Assembly: GCA_035712365.1 (NCBI GenBank) | Contig: DASTAW010000039.1 | Coordinates: 1 to 64,000, forward strand | Reading direction: 5' to 3' | From: Terriglobia bacterium | Lineage (GTDB): Bacteria > Acidobacteriota > Terriglobia > UBA7540 | Length of the DNA: 64,000 bases | Shown: piece after piece, positions 24,433 through 33,993 of the stretch | How the letters are laid out: each line of letters begins with the position of its first letter | Numbering within the stretch: position 1 is the first letter of the stretch | Translations under genes and position numbers: made by a program | Notes under the pieces: model-generated | Databases searched by the model: none | What the model saw: only the letters and a program-made list of their open reading frames with translations | Told to the model about the DNA's origin: nothing

Positions 24433-24644
24433 ACGCAGCGGAGCCACGACAAGCAGTGGCACGGCCGTCCCGGCCGTGTTCATGGGCGCGGCACCCCTGC
24501 CACGCCGGCCAGCACGTCTCCGAGCTTCACGTCACCCAATCAAGCTCTCTTTCAAGTCCTGCCTCTGATCTGACGATTCACCTCGTGCGCCGGGCACGGG
24601 CTGCGCGCCAGAATCTCGAAGCCCGGGCCGCCGCCGAGGGGCCA

Positions 24645-27600
24645 TTGAAACATTTCGGGATTTTTTCCTGGCGGAGCCGTTGCACCGTATGCGGAGATGC
24701 TTTTTCAAATGCTGCCCGCGCAGGCCTGCTGATGATGATCTTTGGGACGCTGGCCGCCGGAGCGGCTGAACATCCGAAAAGCGCTTTTGCCCCACCTTCC
24801 CATATCGGGTATCCATCGCTGCCGCTGGCCTTTGAGCAGAACCGCGGGCAGACGAACTCCACTGTGAAATTTCTGGCGCGAGCGAGCGGCTATGCGCTGT
24901 TCCTGACCGAGCAGGAAGCGGTGATGTCGCTCGAACGGAGCCTCGCGAACTCTCGCCGGCCATCTTATACCGCAGGCCCAGCCGGCCCCGGCGATCACCA
25001 TAGAAACATCCGGAGAGATATTCTCCGCCTCAGGTGGGTGGGAGCCAATCCTGCGCCCCGGATTGAAGGCCGGGGCAAGCGAGCCAGTAGAAGCAACTAC
25101 CTGATCGGCAACAATTCGGGAAAGTGGGTGAAGGATGTTCCGGAGTATTCCGGGGTGGAATACCACGACATTTATCCCGGCGTTAACCTCGTCTATTACG
25201 GTGACCAGCGGCAGCTTGAGTTTGATATCGATTTAGCGCCGGGTGTCGATCCGGGCTCCGTCCGGCTGGAGATTACCCGCGACGACCATCGGCCTGCAAG
25301 GGTGCGCATCAATACGGATGGGGCGCTCGTTGTCGAGACTCGTGCCGGCGGCGTGCGGTTTATGAAGCCGGTTGCCTATCAGCCCGGCGGCGACCACGGG
25401 AAGGGGAAGCATTTCCTGGCCGCTCGTTACGTGATGGAGAACGGCGGAGTGGTTGGCTTTAACGTCAGCGGCTACGATGCCTCGAAGCCACTGGTGATCG
25501 ATCCGGTGCTGGCTTATTCCACTTATCTCGGCGGCACGGATTACAATTACGCCACCGGCATCGCGGTTGATGTTTCCGGTTACACATACATCACGGGCTA
25601 CACCAGTTCAGTTGATTTTCCGGTCAGCGGCGGCGTCCAGGGCGTCTTTGCGGGCGGAGGCTGCGACACCGAGGTCAACACTGCTCCCTGTTTTGACGCC
25701 TTTGTCACCAAGCTCAACCCGCAGGGAACTGCGCTGGTTTATTCCACCTACCTTGGCGGTACGGGCGACGACGAGGCTGTTCGCGTCGCGGTCGATTCCT
25801 CCGGCCAGGCCTACGTTGCTGGATTCACTGACTCGCTCGATTTCCCCACGGCCGGCCCGCTGCAGGGTTCGAATGGAGGCGGCGCCTGCGGCACCACGGC
25901 CTACCCGGCCGCCTGCTATGACGCCTTTGTTGCCAAGCTGAATGCGTCGGGATCGAACCTGGTCTATTCCACTTATCTTGGCGGGACGGGCGACGATTTT
26001 GCCAGCAGCATCGCGGCGGATGCAAACGGCAACGCCTATGTCGGCGGGCTGACTTCCGCCTCGAATTTCCCCGTCACTTACGGCGCGCTGCAGACGAGTT
26101 ACGGCGGGGGAGCGTTTGACGGCTTCGCGGCCAAAATTGATCCGACGGGAAGCAGTCTCATCTATTCCACTTACCTCGGTGGCAGCGGGGAGGACCACGT
26201 CAATGGGATTGCCATCGATTCTTCAGGTGATGCCTATCTTACCGGGCAGACAAACTCCGCAAACTTTCCGGTGAAGGGAGGCTCGCAATACACAGCAGCC
26301 TCGTGCGGATCGGCCCTGAGCAACGCTCCGTGCTTCGAGGGCTTCGTCAGCGAATTGAGTCCAACCGGCGCAGCGCTGATTTATTCAAGCTATCTGGGCG
26401 GAACAGCGGCCAGCTATGGGTCCGGCATTGCGCTCGATTCTTCCGGCGCTGCCTTTGTGGCCGGCTGGACAACTTCCAGGGACTTTCCCGTTACGCAGGG
26501 AGCTTACGACACGGCCTGGGGCGGCGCCAACGAAGCCTTTGTGGCCAAAATCGCTCCAGGCAGCGGAGCCATCGCCTACGCGACTTACGTGGGCGACATC
26601 TACCCCGACCAGGCGAATGCCATCGCGGTGGACGGCAGCGGAAACGCCTGGGTAGCTGGCTTCACCTACGGCGGAAAGTTTCCGGCGGCATCTCCGCTGC
26701 AGGCGGCAAGCGGCGGCCTCTATGACGCAATTATCAGCGAGATTAGTCCCACGGGTTCCACTCTGCTTTTTTCCACCTATCTCGGCGGAACAGGCGATGA
26801 CTCCGCCAACGATATTGCGCTCGATTCATCCGGCAACGTCTACGTAGCCGGGGACACGTTTTCGACCGATTTCCCGGTGACTACCTCAGCCGTGACCACC
26901 GGCTACACGGGCGGCTCATACGACGCCTGGATTGCGAAAATCGGCGGCCAGAATGCCGCAGGTCTGACAGCGACGCCAAATCCACTGGTTTTTGCCGGGC
27001 AGGAGATCAACACCGCCAGCCCGCCTTCGACCCTGAAGATTGGCGACGCCGGCAGCGTCGCACTGAGCATTTCAGGAATTTCCGTGACGGGCGATTTTGG
27101 CGAGACCAGCCAGTGCGGGCCAACCGTGTCCGCGGGCACCCAGTGCATCATTAATGTGACTTTCAAGCCCACGGCCACCGGGAAGCGGACGGGCACACTG
27201 GTGATCAGCGACAGCGCCGCAGGCAGTCCTCACACAGTTCAGTTGAGCGGGTATGGATCGAGCGGAGCGGTGAGTCTCTCGGCCTCCAGCCTGGATTTTG
27301 GTTCCGTCGTTGTGGGCGCGGCCAGTACGAAAACGGTAACGCTGACTAACCCGGCGCAGTCGCCGCTCGATATTTCCAGCATCCAGGCGGGGGGAGATTA
27401 CACGGAGTCGAACAATTGCGGCAGCGTAGTAAACCCTGGCGCGAGTTGCACCATCAGCGTCAGCTTTAGGCCCTCGGCGGTGGGGACCAGCGTGGGAACG
27501 GTAACCCTCACGGACGGCGGTCTCGGTTCGCCGCAGTCCATCACCCTGACCGGGACTGGCGTGCCGCCCTTTTCGCTCTCAGCAAACCCCACTGTGGAAA

Positions 27601-28454
27601 CCGTCCTGGTGGGGACCGGCCAGGTGCAGTTCACCGTGTCCGCCTCAGCAGGCGGTGGGTTTGCCGGCTCGATTGTTCTCGGCTGCACGAATATTGCGCC
27701 CGCTACCTGCGCTTTCAATCCGGCCACGATTGTTCCCGGCCAATCCAGCACGCTCACGGTCGGCAACCTGAGCGGGCTGGCCTCCTCTTTGCTTGATTTT
27801 GCAGTGACGGGAGCCGCTGATGTGTCTTCCCCGTCCACCTCGGGTGTCGGCACATTGGATTCCAGCTCGATGACGGCGGTGCTCGCTCTGACGGTGCAGA
27901 TTGCGGACTTCGCGCTCGATGTCTCGCCGGAGGGCAGCTCGATTCAGGCCGGACAGTCCGCGACTTACACCGTTACCATTACGCCGCTGAATGGGTTCAA
28001 CCTGCCCGTGTCTCTCGGCTGCACCGGAGCGCCCTCGGACGCCACGTGTGCTTTTTCGTCCTCCACTTTACAGGTGACCGCTTCCGGCCCTGTCCAGGAC
28101 ACCCTCAGCGTGCGGACAACCGCGCGGTCACTGGTTGGTCCTCCTTCCGGCGGCTGGCGGTGCGGGCCGATTTCGTGGTTGGCATTGCTGGCGTGGATCG
28201 TGCTGGCCTTCGGATTCTCTGCAACGTCCGGCCGGGGGCGACCGCGCGTGGCCGTCCTCAAGATGGCCTCGGCTGTGCTTCTGATTTCGCTTGCGCTGAC
28301 TTCATGCGGCGGTGGCGGAGGAGGCGGCGGCGGAGGAGGTGGTGCGCCCACACCACCCAAAACCGGGACGCCAGCCGGGACTTATACGCTGGAGATTACC
28401 GCCACGGCGCAATCGTTGAGCCACTCCAGCCAGATCACTCTCCTGGTGAAATGA
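24645..28454 (+). CDS. Giant exported SBBP beta-propeller / choice-of-anchor D protein
   Basis: About 1269 residues, exported and surface-associated by design. A hydrophobic signal (ARAGLLMMIFGTLAAGAA) is followed by the DUF7948-like domain starting LPLAFEQNRGQTNSTVKFLA. Seven SBBP repeats of the type YSTYLGGTGDD...DSSGNAYVAG...DFP then form one seven-bladed propeller. Two choice-of-anchor-D (ASH/HYDIN-like) domains follow (for example LDFGSVVVGAASTKTVTL), then Ig-like modules. The C-terminus has a helix (SWLALLAWIVLAFGFSA), a second hydrophobic stretch ending LALTSC, twelve consecutive Gly, and a last Ig-like strand pair. TTG 24645 after GAGGGG is the best start; the frame upstream is repeat DNA, and ATG 24732 is another option. 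Confidence 0.8.
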   Translation: MKHFGIFSWRSRCTVCGDAFSNAARAGLLMMIFGTLAAGAAEHPKSAFAPPSHIGYPSLPLAFEQNRGQTNSTVKFLARASGYALFLTEQEAVMSLERSLANSRRPSYTAGPAGPGDHHRNIRRDILRLRWVGANPAPRIEGRGKRASRSNYLIGNNSGKWVKDVPEYSGVEYHDIYPGVNLVYYGDQRQLEFDIDLAPGVDPGSVRLEITRDDHRPARVRINTDGALVVETRAGGVRFMKPVAYQPGGDHGKGKHFLAARYVMENGGVVGFNVSGYDASKPLVIDPVLAYSTYLGGTDYNYATGIAVDVSGYTYITGYTSSVDFPVSGGVQGVFAGGGCDTEVNTAPCFDAFVTKLNPQGTALVYSTYLGGTGDDEAVRVAVDSSGQAYVAGFTDSLDFPTAGPLQGSNGGGACGTTAYPAACYDAFVAKLNASGSNLVYSTYLGGTGDDFASSIAADANGNAYVGGLTSASNFPVTYGALQTSYGGGAFDGFAAKIDPTGSSLIYSTYLGGSGEDHVNGIAIDSSGDAYLTGQTNSANFPVKGGSQYTAASCGSALSNAPCFEGFVSELSPTGAALIYSSYLGGTAASYGSGIALDSSGAAFVAGWTTSRDFPVTQGAYDTAWGGANEAFVAKIAPGSGAIAYATYVGDIYPDQANAIAVDGSGNAWVAGFTYGGKFPAASPLQAASGGLYDAIISEISPTGSTLLFSTYLGGTGDDSANDIALDSSGNVYVAGDTFSTDFPVTTSAVTTGYTGGSYDAWIAKIGGQNAAGLTATPNPLVFAGQEINTASPPSTLKIGDAGSVALSISGISVTGDFGETSQCGPTVSAGTQCIINVTFKPTATGKRTGTLVISDSAAGSPHTVQLSGYGSSGAVSLSASSLDFGSVVVGAASTKTVTLTNPAQSPLDISSIQAGGDYTESNNCGSVVNPGASCTISVSFRPSAVGTSVGTVTLTDGGLGSPQSITLTGTGVPPFSLSANPTVETVLVGTGQVQFTVSASAGGGFAGSIVLGCTNIAPATCAFNPATIVPGQSSTLTVGNLSGLASSLLDFAVTGAADVSSPSTSGVGTLDSSSMTAVLALTVQIADFALDVSPEGSSIQAGQSATYTVTITPLNGFNLPVSLGCTGAPSDATCAFSSSTLQVTASGPVQDTLSVRTTARSLVGPPSGGWRCGPISWLALLAWIVLAFGFSATSGRGRPRVAVLKMASAVLLISLALTSCGGGGGGGGGGGGAPTPPKTGTPAGTYTLEITATAQSLSHSSQITLLVK

Positions 28455-28760
28455 GATGATCTTCGCCATCCTGAGGAGTCGGCGCTTTCATATTTTCATT
28501 CTGAGACCGGTTTCTGGCTGAAGAAGCAGCTTTTCATTACGAACGTTTTTGAGAAACGTGAAAGCGGGTTCCTCGTCGTCCCCGCCTAGGCGGGGCGCCT
28601 CCGAATGACGGGGCGTGGATGGAAATGGCGGGAGGTGCGCATCCGGCGAGGATGGCGGAACCACGCCAGATGATTGCAAATATCTTCAACCTTCTCTTGT
28701 CCCGGACCTTGGCTGCCGATGTAGTAAGAGATTGAGAGGCATCGTCAGGGAGCATAGCTG
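28455..28760. other. Intergenic region before the pilus operon
   Basis: 306 bases with a perfect GC-rich palindrome ccccgcctaggcgggg (28580-28595) inside a cgtcgtcc...aatgacggg context, resembling other dispersed intergenic elements. The promoter of pilM must lie in the last ~150 bases, but no clear boxes were seen. Confidence 0.45.
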
Positions 28761-29813
28761 ATGGCATGGAGGAAATCGAAGAAACTGGTGGGCCTCGATA
28801 TTGGCTCGAGTTCGGTGAAGGCCGTTGAACTGGCCAGGAAGGGTGCGGGCTATGAGCTGGTGAGCCTCGGCATCGAGCCGCTTGGGCAGGACGTAGTGGT
28901 TGACGGTTCGATTATGGATGCTCTGCTGGTCTCTTCCGCCATCAAGAAGGTGGTCGCTGAAAACAAGATCAAGGTGAAAGAAGTTGCCACCTCGGTGTCC
29001 GGCCATTCCGTGATTGTGAAGAGGATGACGGTGAGCGCCGTGGGAGAGTCTGAGGTGGCGTCCGCAATCAGTTACGAGGCGCAGCAGCACATTCCTTTTG
29101 ACCTGGCCGACGTCAACCTCAGCTACCAGGTGATGGGGCCGGCGGCGGCAGGCGGCACGGATGTCATGATGGTGGCGGCGAAACGGGAAAAAATCCTGAA
29201 CCACACCAACGTCCTGAGCCAGGCCGGCAGGATTCCGGTGGTGGTTGACATTGACGCGCTGGCCCTGCAAAACGCCTTTGAGGCGAATTATGACCCGCAA
29301 CCCGGCGCCCTGGTGGCCCTGCTGAACATCGGCGCCAGCACCATAAACATCAATATTCTGCGGGACGGGACGCCGCTTTTTACGCGCGACGTTTCGGTGG
29401 GAGGCAACCAGTACACTGACACGCTGCAAAAGGAACTGGACCTGAGTTTCGACGATGCCGAGCGCCTGAAGCAGGGGCATTCGCTTCCAAATCTCTCCGC
29501 AGACGCCGCGGCCCCTCATTTGCGTGCGGTGTCGGAGATCCTGTTGCTGGAGATCCATAAAACCGTCGATTTTTTCCGGCAGACAACCTCGCAGGAAAAC
29601 ATCCAGGCGATTTACCTGGCCGGCGGCGGCGCGAAAGTGGCCGGCCTACTGGAGCTGTTAAAGCAGGAATTCGATGTACCGATTGAAGTCATGGATCCCT
29701 TCCGGCGGGTGAACATCAACCCGGCACGGTTCGATGTGGGCGGCACAATGGAAGTCGCGCCTCGGCTTTGCGTGGCGATGGGGTTGGCCCTGAGGAGTTT
29801 TGACTCGCCATGA
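28761..29813 (+). CDS. pilM: Type IV pilus assembly ATPase-like protein PilM
   Basis: 350 residues with an actin-like fold: phosphate-1 motif LVGLDIGSSSVKAVEL at the start, ALVALLNIGASTININI in the middle and AIYLAGGGAKVAGLLELL near the end. EAQQHIPFDLADVNLSYQV is a PilM hallmark. It sits on the cytoplasmic face of the inner membrane, binds the PilN N-terminus and forms the alignment complex with PilN, PilO and PilP. It is the first gene of pilMNOPQ; its TGA overlaps the pilN ATG (ATGA), showing translational coupling. Confidence 0.95.
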   Translation: MAWRKSKKLVGLDIGSSSVKAVELARKGAGYELVSLGIEPLGQDVVVDGSIMDALLVSSAIKKVVAENKIKVKEVATSVSGHSVIVKRMTVSAVGESEVASAISYEAQQHIPFDLADVNLSYQVMGPAAAGGTDVMMVAAKREKILNHTNVLSQAGRIPVVVDIDALALQNAFEANYDPQPGALVALLNIGASTININILRDGTPLFTRDVSVGGNQYTDTLQKELDLSFDDAERLKQGHSLPNLSADAAAPHLRAVSEILLLEIHKTVDFFRQTTSQENIQAIYLAGGGAKVAGLLELLKQEFDVPIEVMDPFRRVNINPARFDVGGTMEVAPRLCVAMGLALRSFDSP

Positions 29814-30439
29814 TGAAGATCAATCTGCTGGGGCATGACCTCCCGGAGTCCCGGCTAGCGGCGGGTCCGTCAGAGTCCGCGCGCCAGACCCTGGTGTTTG
29901 TCGTCGCCCTGGCCGTTTCGATGAGCACTGTGGGATTTGTTTATTACTACTGGAGCCATCAGATCACCGAGGCGCAGGCCGCGCTTGGACGCGAGCAGGT
30001 CCGCCAAAAGGAGCTGGGGTCCGTCCGGGCCCAGAACCAGGAATACCAGAGGCAGCTCAAAACTTTGGAGGAACGCATTCAAACCATCCAGAAGCTCCAG
30101 GCCCGGCGCCAGGGTCCGGTTGACTTGATGGAAGGATTGGGGGACAGCGTGAACCAGACCCGGGACCTCTATCTCTTGCAGGTTGCCCCCGAAGGAAGCA
30201 TGTTGCACATCCGTGGGGAGGCTGGACGCGTTGCGGCTATTGCACAGTTCATCCGGGCCCTGGCGAGTTCACCACGGTTTACCGAGGTTAAGCTGAAACA
30301 GTACTACCAGGACAATCAGAATGGGCGCGTCAATTTCAAATTCAACCTGGACTGCTCCTACGTCCCGCCCGGCTCGGCGGACCAGACGGCCGCCGGGAAA
30401 CCAACCCTGGCAGCCCTTCCGCCGGGGAATGGAAGGTAA
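29810..30439 (+). CDS. pilN: Type IV pilus assembly protein PilN
   Basis: 209 residues. The cytoplasmic N-terminus KINLLGHDLPESR is the conserved PilM-binding INLL motif. One transmembrane helix follows (TLVFVVALAVSMSTVGFVYY), then a periplasmic coiled coil (EAQAALGREQVRQKELGSVR) and a ferredoxin-like domain. It is an inner-membrane partner of PilO. It overlaps pilM by four bases. Confidence 0.9.
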   Translation: MMKINLLGHDLPESRLAAGPSESARQTLVFVVALAVSMSTVGFVYYYWSHQITEAQAALGREQVRQKELGSVRAQNQEYQRQLKTLEERIQTIQKLQARRQGPVDLMEGLGDSVNQTRDLYLLQVAPEGSMLHIRGEAGRVAAIAQFIRALASSPRFTEVKLKQYYQDNQNGRVNFKFNLDCSYVPPGSADQTAAGKPTLAALPPGNGR

Positions 30440-30452
30440 GCGATGAGGTGTC

Positions 30453-31070
30453 ATGGCCCTGAAATTTGACGAGTTGCCGTCGGCCATCCAGGCTGCGGTT
30501 CTGGTGGTTGTGGCCGTTGCGCTGGCCGGGACCCTTTTCTGGTACTTCGTCCTTCCCAAGTCAGACCAGCTCGAAAGCCTTCAGCAGCAGGTGAAAAGTT
30601 TGAGGGCGGAAAACGACCGCAATGAAGCCTTCAAACGTCAGCAGACGGAATACGTCAACCGGATTGCGCAGCTCAGCGAGCAGCTTGAGACCCTGCAGTC
30701 CATTGTGCCCGACCAGCCTTCGACGGATGTGTTTGTCCGGTCGATTTATGACACCGGCGCCGCGAGCGATGTTTACATCCGTACTTTCATATCGGAGCCT
30801 CCGGTGAGCAGGGAGCTTTATGTCGAAATGCCCTTCCGGGTCCATCTGGACGGCGCCTACTACCGATTGGTGCAGTTCTTCGACCGCCTGGCGCACGATG
30901 AGCGGATTGTAACGGTATCCGACCTAGCCCTGAGTGGACCGGAGGGGGGCGGGATGGGCACCTACAAAGTGTCGCCCGGCGAGACGGTGGGGGCCAATTG
31001 CGTGGTCACAACCTATTACAACCGTCCCGCACCCGACTCGAATGCCACAGCAAAGCAGGCGCCGAGATAG
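30453..31070 (+). CDS. pilO: Type IV pilus assembly protein PilO
   Basis: 205 residues. A short cytoplasmic start, a transmembrane helix (AAVLVVVAVALAGTLFWYFV), then a coiled coil (LESLQQQVKSLRAENDRNEA). The C-terminal alpha/beta domain includes MPFRVHLDGAYYRLVQFFDR, the best-conserved PilO segment. It heterodimerises with PilN and contacts PilP in the periplasm. It starts 13 bases after pilN. Confidence 0.9.
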   Translation: MALKFDELPSAIQAAVLVVVAVALAGTLFWYFVLPKSDQLESLQQQVKSLRAENDRNEAFKRQQTEYVNRIAQLSEQLETLQSIVPDQPSTDVFVRSIYDTGAASDVYIRTFISEPPVSRELYVEMPFRVHLDGAYYRLVQFFDRLAHDERIVTVSDLALSGPEGGGMGTYKVSPGETVGANCVVTTYYNRPAPDSNATAKQAPR

Positions 31071-31081
31071 CGGGGTTTGCG

Positions 31082-31654
31082 ATGACACTCAAGACGAAAC
31101 CATATTCGTGGCCGGGCCTCCCTGTGCTCCTGCTGGCTGCGGCGATGATCACGTTGCCGGCAGGTGGATCCGCCGCCCACTCCGGCAGCCAAGATGACGT
31201 CAGCCGGCCCGCCCGGTCTCGGACGGCTCCCACCGCCATCAGGACCGAGCCAGCGCGGCAGAGCCGGGAGCGCGCGGTCACAGAACGACCCGTCACGAGC
31301 TACGTCGCGGGTAAGCGCGACCCCTTCGAAGCTCCGCCTCCACCCAACGCCGATGGCGGAAGGGACGGTCCGTATGGCCCCTTGCCGGCGGGAATCAGGG
31401 GCCTGGTGATTGGGCAGCTTCGCCTGGAAGGGATTGTGCGTGACGAGGAATCCGGAATGATGATTGCGGTGGTGACGAACCAATCCAACCTGGCCTACTT
31501 CCTCCATCTTCACCAGGAGGTCTACAACGGCGTGGTGAGCAGGATCACCCCGGAAGCGATCTTTTTTCAGCAAAAATCTCTGGACCCCGGCGACCGGCTG
31601 GAAGCCCGGCAAGTAATTCTGAGACTGGGTTCTGAGCGGCAGGAGGAAAGATGA
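31082..31654 (+). CDS. pilP: Type IV pilus assembly protein PilP
   Basis: 190 residues. A hydrophobic signal (SWPGLPVLLLAAAMITLPAG) leads into an Arg/Pro-rich linker. The PilP beta-sandwich follows: KRDPFEAP, then GQLRLEGIVRDEESGMMIAV, HLHQEVYNG and SRITPEAIFFQQK. The usual lipobox Cys of PilP lipoproteins is absent, so it may be a secreted or anchored periplasmic form. ATG 31082 was chosen; the frame continuing back to 30998 lies inside pilO. Its stop overlaps the pilQ ATG. Confidence 0.85.
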   Translation: MTLKTKPYSWPGLPVLLLAAAMITLPAGGSAAHSGSQDDVSRPARSRTAPTAIRTEPARQSRERAVTERPVTSYVAGKRDPFEAPPPPNADGGRDGPYGPLPAGIRGLVIGQLRLEGIVRDEESGMMIAVVTNQSNLAYFLHLHQEVYNGVVSRITPEAIFFQQKSLDPGDRLEARQVILRLGSERQEER

Positions 31655-33762
31655 AGCGAAGCTCCCTTTGCGTGCTCTCGGCAATTTTCGCCATGCTAGT
31701 TCCGGCCCGGGGGCCCGTGATGCAGGGCAACACGCGATCTTCCAGGTCCCCGCTCAAGGATGTTACTGGCGCACAAGCTTCGGCGCGCTTGAACGAGATT
31801 GCCGTAACACCTTCTCAGGCAGCCCCGCTTCTGAGCCGGTTGACCGGCATTTCGATTCAAACGGCGGATGGTGGCCGGGGCGCCGCCATTGAGGTGAAAA
31901 CCAGCCGCCCTACAGAATACCGCGTCATGCGCGTGGGTCAACCGGACCGGCTTGTCCTGGATCTGGAAGGCGCAAAGAATGGGACGGACCGCTGGAGATA
32001 TACTTCTGGTTCGCCGCTGCTGGAACGTGTCAGGTTGGGAAGGTTCAGTCCTGAGTATGGAGGCGTCATCCGCATTGTTGCGGACCTTCGAGGCAGTCCC
32101 GCTTGCAGCGTTCGCCGGCAACCCTCCGGATTCCGAATCGAGCTGCTGCCGAAAGGCGGCACTTCGAACCGAGACTCGACGCAGGCTGCGAATGCAGTTA
32201 TGTCGCCGCAGAAGCATCTGGCGACGGTCATGAAAACGGCCCCTTCCGTTGCGAAAACCGCCGCGGAGCCACATGCATTGAAAGAGGAAGTTAAACCTGT
32301 GCAGGCAAAGTCTCGGACAACGGGCTTTCTGGCTGCCCCGTCGAAGCCGCTGCGCCAGGGGACGCTGGTCGCGGCACAGCAACCCCCAACGCCCGCCGCC
32401 GGCAACCCGAGACAACCGAAAGAACAGGAGCTTGCGGGTGCTGCTCACGCGGAACAAGCTGCGAAAGTCGTGGCTGCCACTCAGGAGCCGGCTGTCAGCC
32501 GCGCAGAAATTCCGGTTACGCAGAACTTGGAACCGCAGGATGGGCCGAAGTACACCGGCAAGCGGATTTCCCTGAACTTGAAGGGAGTGGACATCAGAGA
32601 CTTTTTCCGGCTGGTCCACGAAGTGAGTGGTCTGAATATTATTGTTGACCCCGACGTTTCCGGCAGCGTGACCGTCGTCCTCGATGATGTGCCCTGGGAC
32701 CAGGCCCTGGATCTGGTGCTGAATAACAACGGGCTTGGCGACCGGCTGGAAGGGAACGTACTGCGCATTGCCAGGCTCTCCACTCTGACCAGCGAACAGG
32801 AGGAAAGAAAAAAGTTGGCGATGGCAAGGGAAGATTCGGCGCCGCTGACTACCGTTTTCCGTCCTTTGAGCTATGCCAAAGCAGCCACCATCGCAGCGCT
32901 GCTGAAGACCTGGATTGGTGGCGGAGCGTTGAGTCCACGGGGAACCGTGCTTGTGGATGACCGCAGCAACACCCTGATTATTTCAGACATCGATTCGCAC
33001 GTCCCCAGGATCGAGACGATCGTCAGCAAGCTGGACAGGAAGGCCCGGCAGGTTTCAATCCAGGCGCGTATTATCCGGGCCACTTCAGATTTTGCGCGGA
33101 ACCTTTCAACCGCGCTTTCGTTCGCGCAGAGGAACGGTTCGGGGAGCTTTGGGACGGGCGGCGCTACGGGCAATGGAGTTTCCGGTGAGCCGCTCACACC
33201 GGCCACGGTGACAACATCACCGGCCACCGGTTTCGGCGTGTTTGTGCTTTCCAACCTGGGCGCAAATTACGCGATCAGCGCCGCGATTGCCGCGGCAGAA
33301 ACGCACGACCAGGCCAAAACAATCTCACAGCCCTCCATCGTGACGCAGAACAACGTCGAGGGGACGGTCATTCAGGGGACGCAGATTCCCATCCAGACGA
33401 CGATCAATAACACCATCAGCGTTCAGTATGTGCAGGCGTCTCTGCAGTTGAAAGTTACTCCCCAGGTGACGCAGGACGGCAACGTCTTCCTGACCATTGA
33501 CGTCGAGAATTCCACCCCCGGCCCGGCGCTGACACTCGCCGGCCCAACCATCAATACGCAATCCGCCACCACCCAGGTGCTGGTGCCGGACGGGGGAACG
33601 GTGGTGTTCGGCGGCGTCACGGTCCACACCAAGTCGAACTCAGCCACCGGCATCCCCTTGCTCGATGGCATCCCGGTTCTCGGACACCTCTTCAAGAGCA
33701 CGAACTCGCAAAGCAATGACCAGGAACTGCTTTTCTTTGTCACACCCAAAATCCTGAGCTAG
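31651..33762 (+). CDS. pilQ: Type IV pilus secretin PilQ
   Basis: 703 residues. After a signal peptide comes an AMIN domain (about residues 50-170: EYRVMRVGQPDRLVLDLEGA), a long Ala/Pro/Lys linker and the STN-like/N0 domain (KRISLNLKGVDIRDFFRLVH). An N1 domain (LIISDIDSHVPRIETIVSKL) and the C-terminal secretin channel follow, with VPDGGTVVFGGV and the terminal LLFFVTPKILS. It forms the outer-membrane gate for the pilus. Only one AMIN domain is obvious, fewer than in proteobacterial PilQ. Last gene of the operon, overlapping pilP by ATGA. Confidence 0.95.
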   Translation: MKRSSLCVLSAIFAMLVPARGPVMQGNTRSSRSPLKDVTGAQASARLNEIAVTPSQAAPLLSRLTGISIQTADGGRGAAIEVKTSRPTEYRVMRVGQPDRLVLDLEGAKNGTDRWRYTSGSPLLERVRLGRFSPEYGGVIRIVADLRGSPACSVRRQPSGFRIELLPKGGTSNRDSTQAANAVMSPQKHLATVMKTAPSVAKTAAEPHALKEEVKPVQAKSRTTGFLAAPSKPLRQGTLVAAQQPPTPAAGNPRQPKEQELAGAAHAEQAAKVVAATQEPAVSRAEIPVTQNLEPQDGPKYTGKRISLNLKGVDIRDFFRLVHEVSGLNIIVDPDVSGSVTVVLDDVPWDQALDLVLNNNGLGDRLEGNVLRIARLSTLTSEQEERKKLAMAREDSAPLTTVFRPLSYAKAATIAALLKTWIGGGALSPRGTVLVDDRSNTLIISDIDSHVPRIETIVSKLDRKARQVSIQARIIRATSDFARNLSTALSFAQRNGSGSFGTGGATGNGVSGEPLTPATVTTSPATGFGVFVLSNLGANYAISAAIAAAETHDQAKTISQPSIVTQNNVEGTVIQGTQIPIQTTINNTISVQYVQASLQLKVTPQVTQDGNVFLTIDVENSTPGPALTLAGPTINTQSATTQVLVPDGGTVVFGGVTVHTKSNSATGIPLLDGIPVLGHLFKSTNSQSNDQELLFFVTPKILS

Positions 33763-33787
33763 TGTAGCCGTCAGAAATCTTGGTTCA

Positions 33788-33839
33788 TGTAGCGCCCACC
33801 TTTAGGTGGGCAGGCGCCGAGCTAAAGCGCGGCGCTACA
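33788..33839. repeat. Palindromic intergenic element after pilQ
   Basis: Outer arms tgtagcgc (33788-33795) and gcgctaca (33832-33839) enclose an inner perfect hairpin CCCACC-TTTA-GGTGGG (33795-33810). It shares the ...ggcgctacaaa end with the element near 7560-7582. It could terminate pil transcription, but lacks a following T-run, so a repeat-family origin is more likely. Confidence 0.6.
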
Positions 33840-33993
33840 AAGACGCGCCCCTGCGAAAAATAAGTTCGCATTCCTTAGACGTACTGCACTGGCAAACTCT
33901 CCGGCGGGGTCGTCATCCGGAAATTCGTAGTAGAATCAATGCGGCTGAGCGAGGATGTGAGCGCTTTCCCGCCGCATTGTCAAATATTGTCAA

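Noticed and set aside
24456-24644. N-terminal extension of the SBBP protein frame
   Set aside because: It translates a palindromic intergenic repeat (cacggccgtcccggccgtg) and delays the signal peptide by more than 60 residues.
24645-28454. The seven SBBP repeats as a DNA-level tandem repeat
   Set aside because: Repeats are conserved at protein level only, with divergent DNA, as expected for an old propeller domain.
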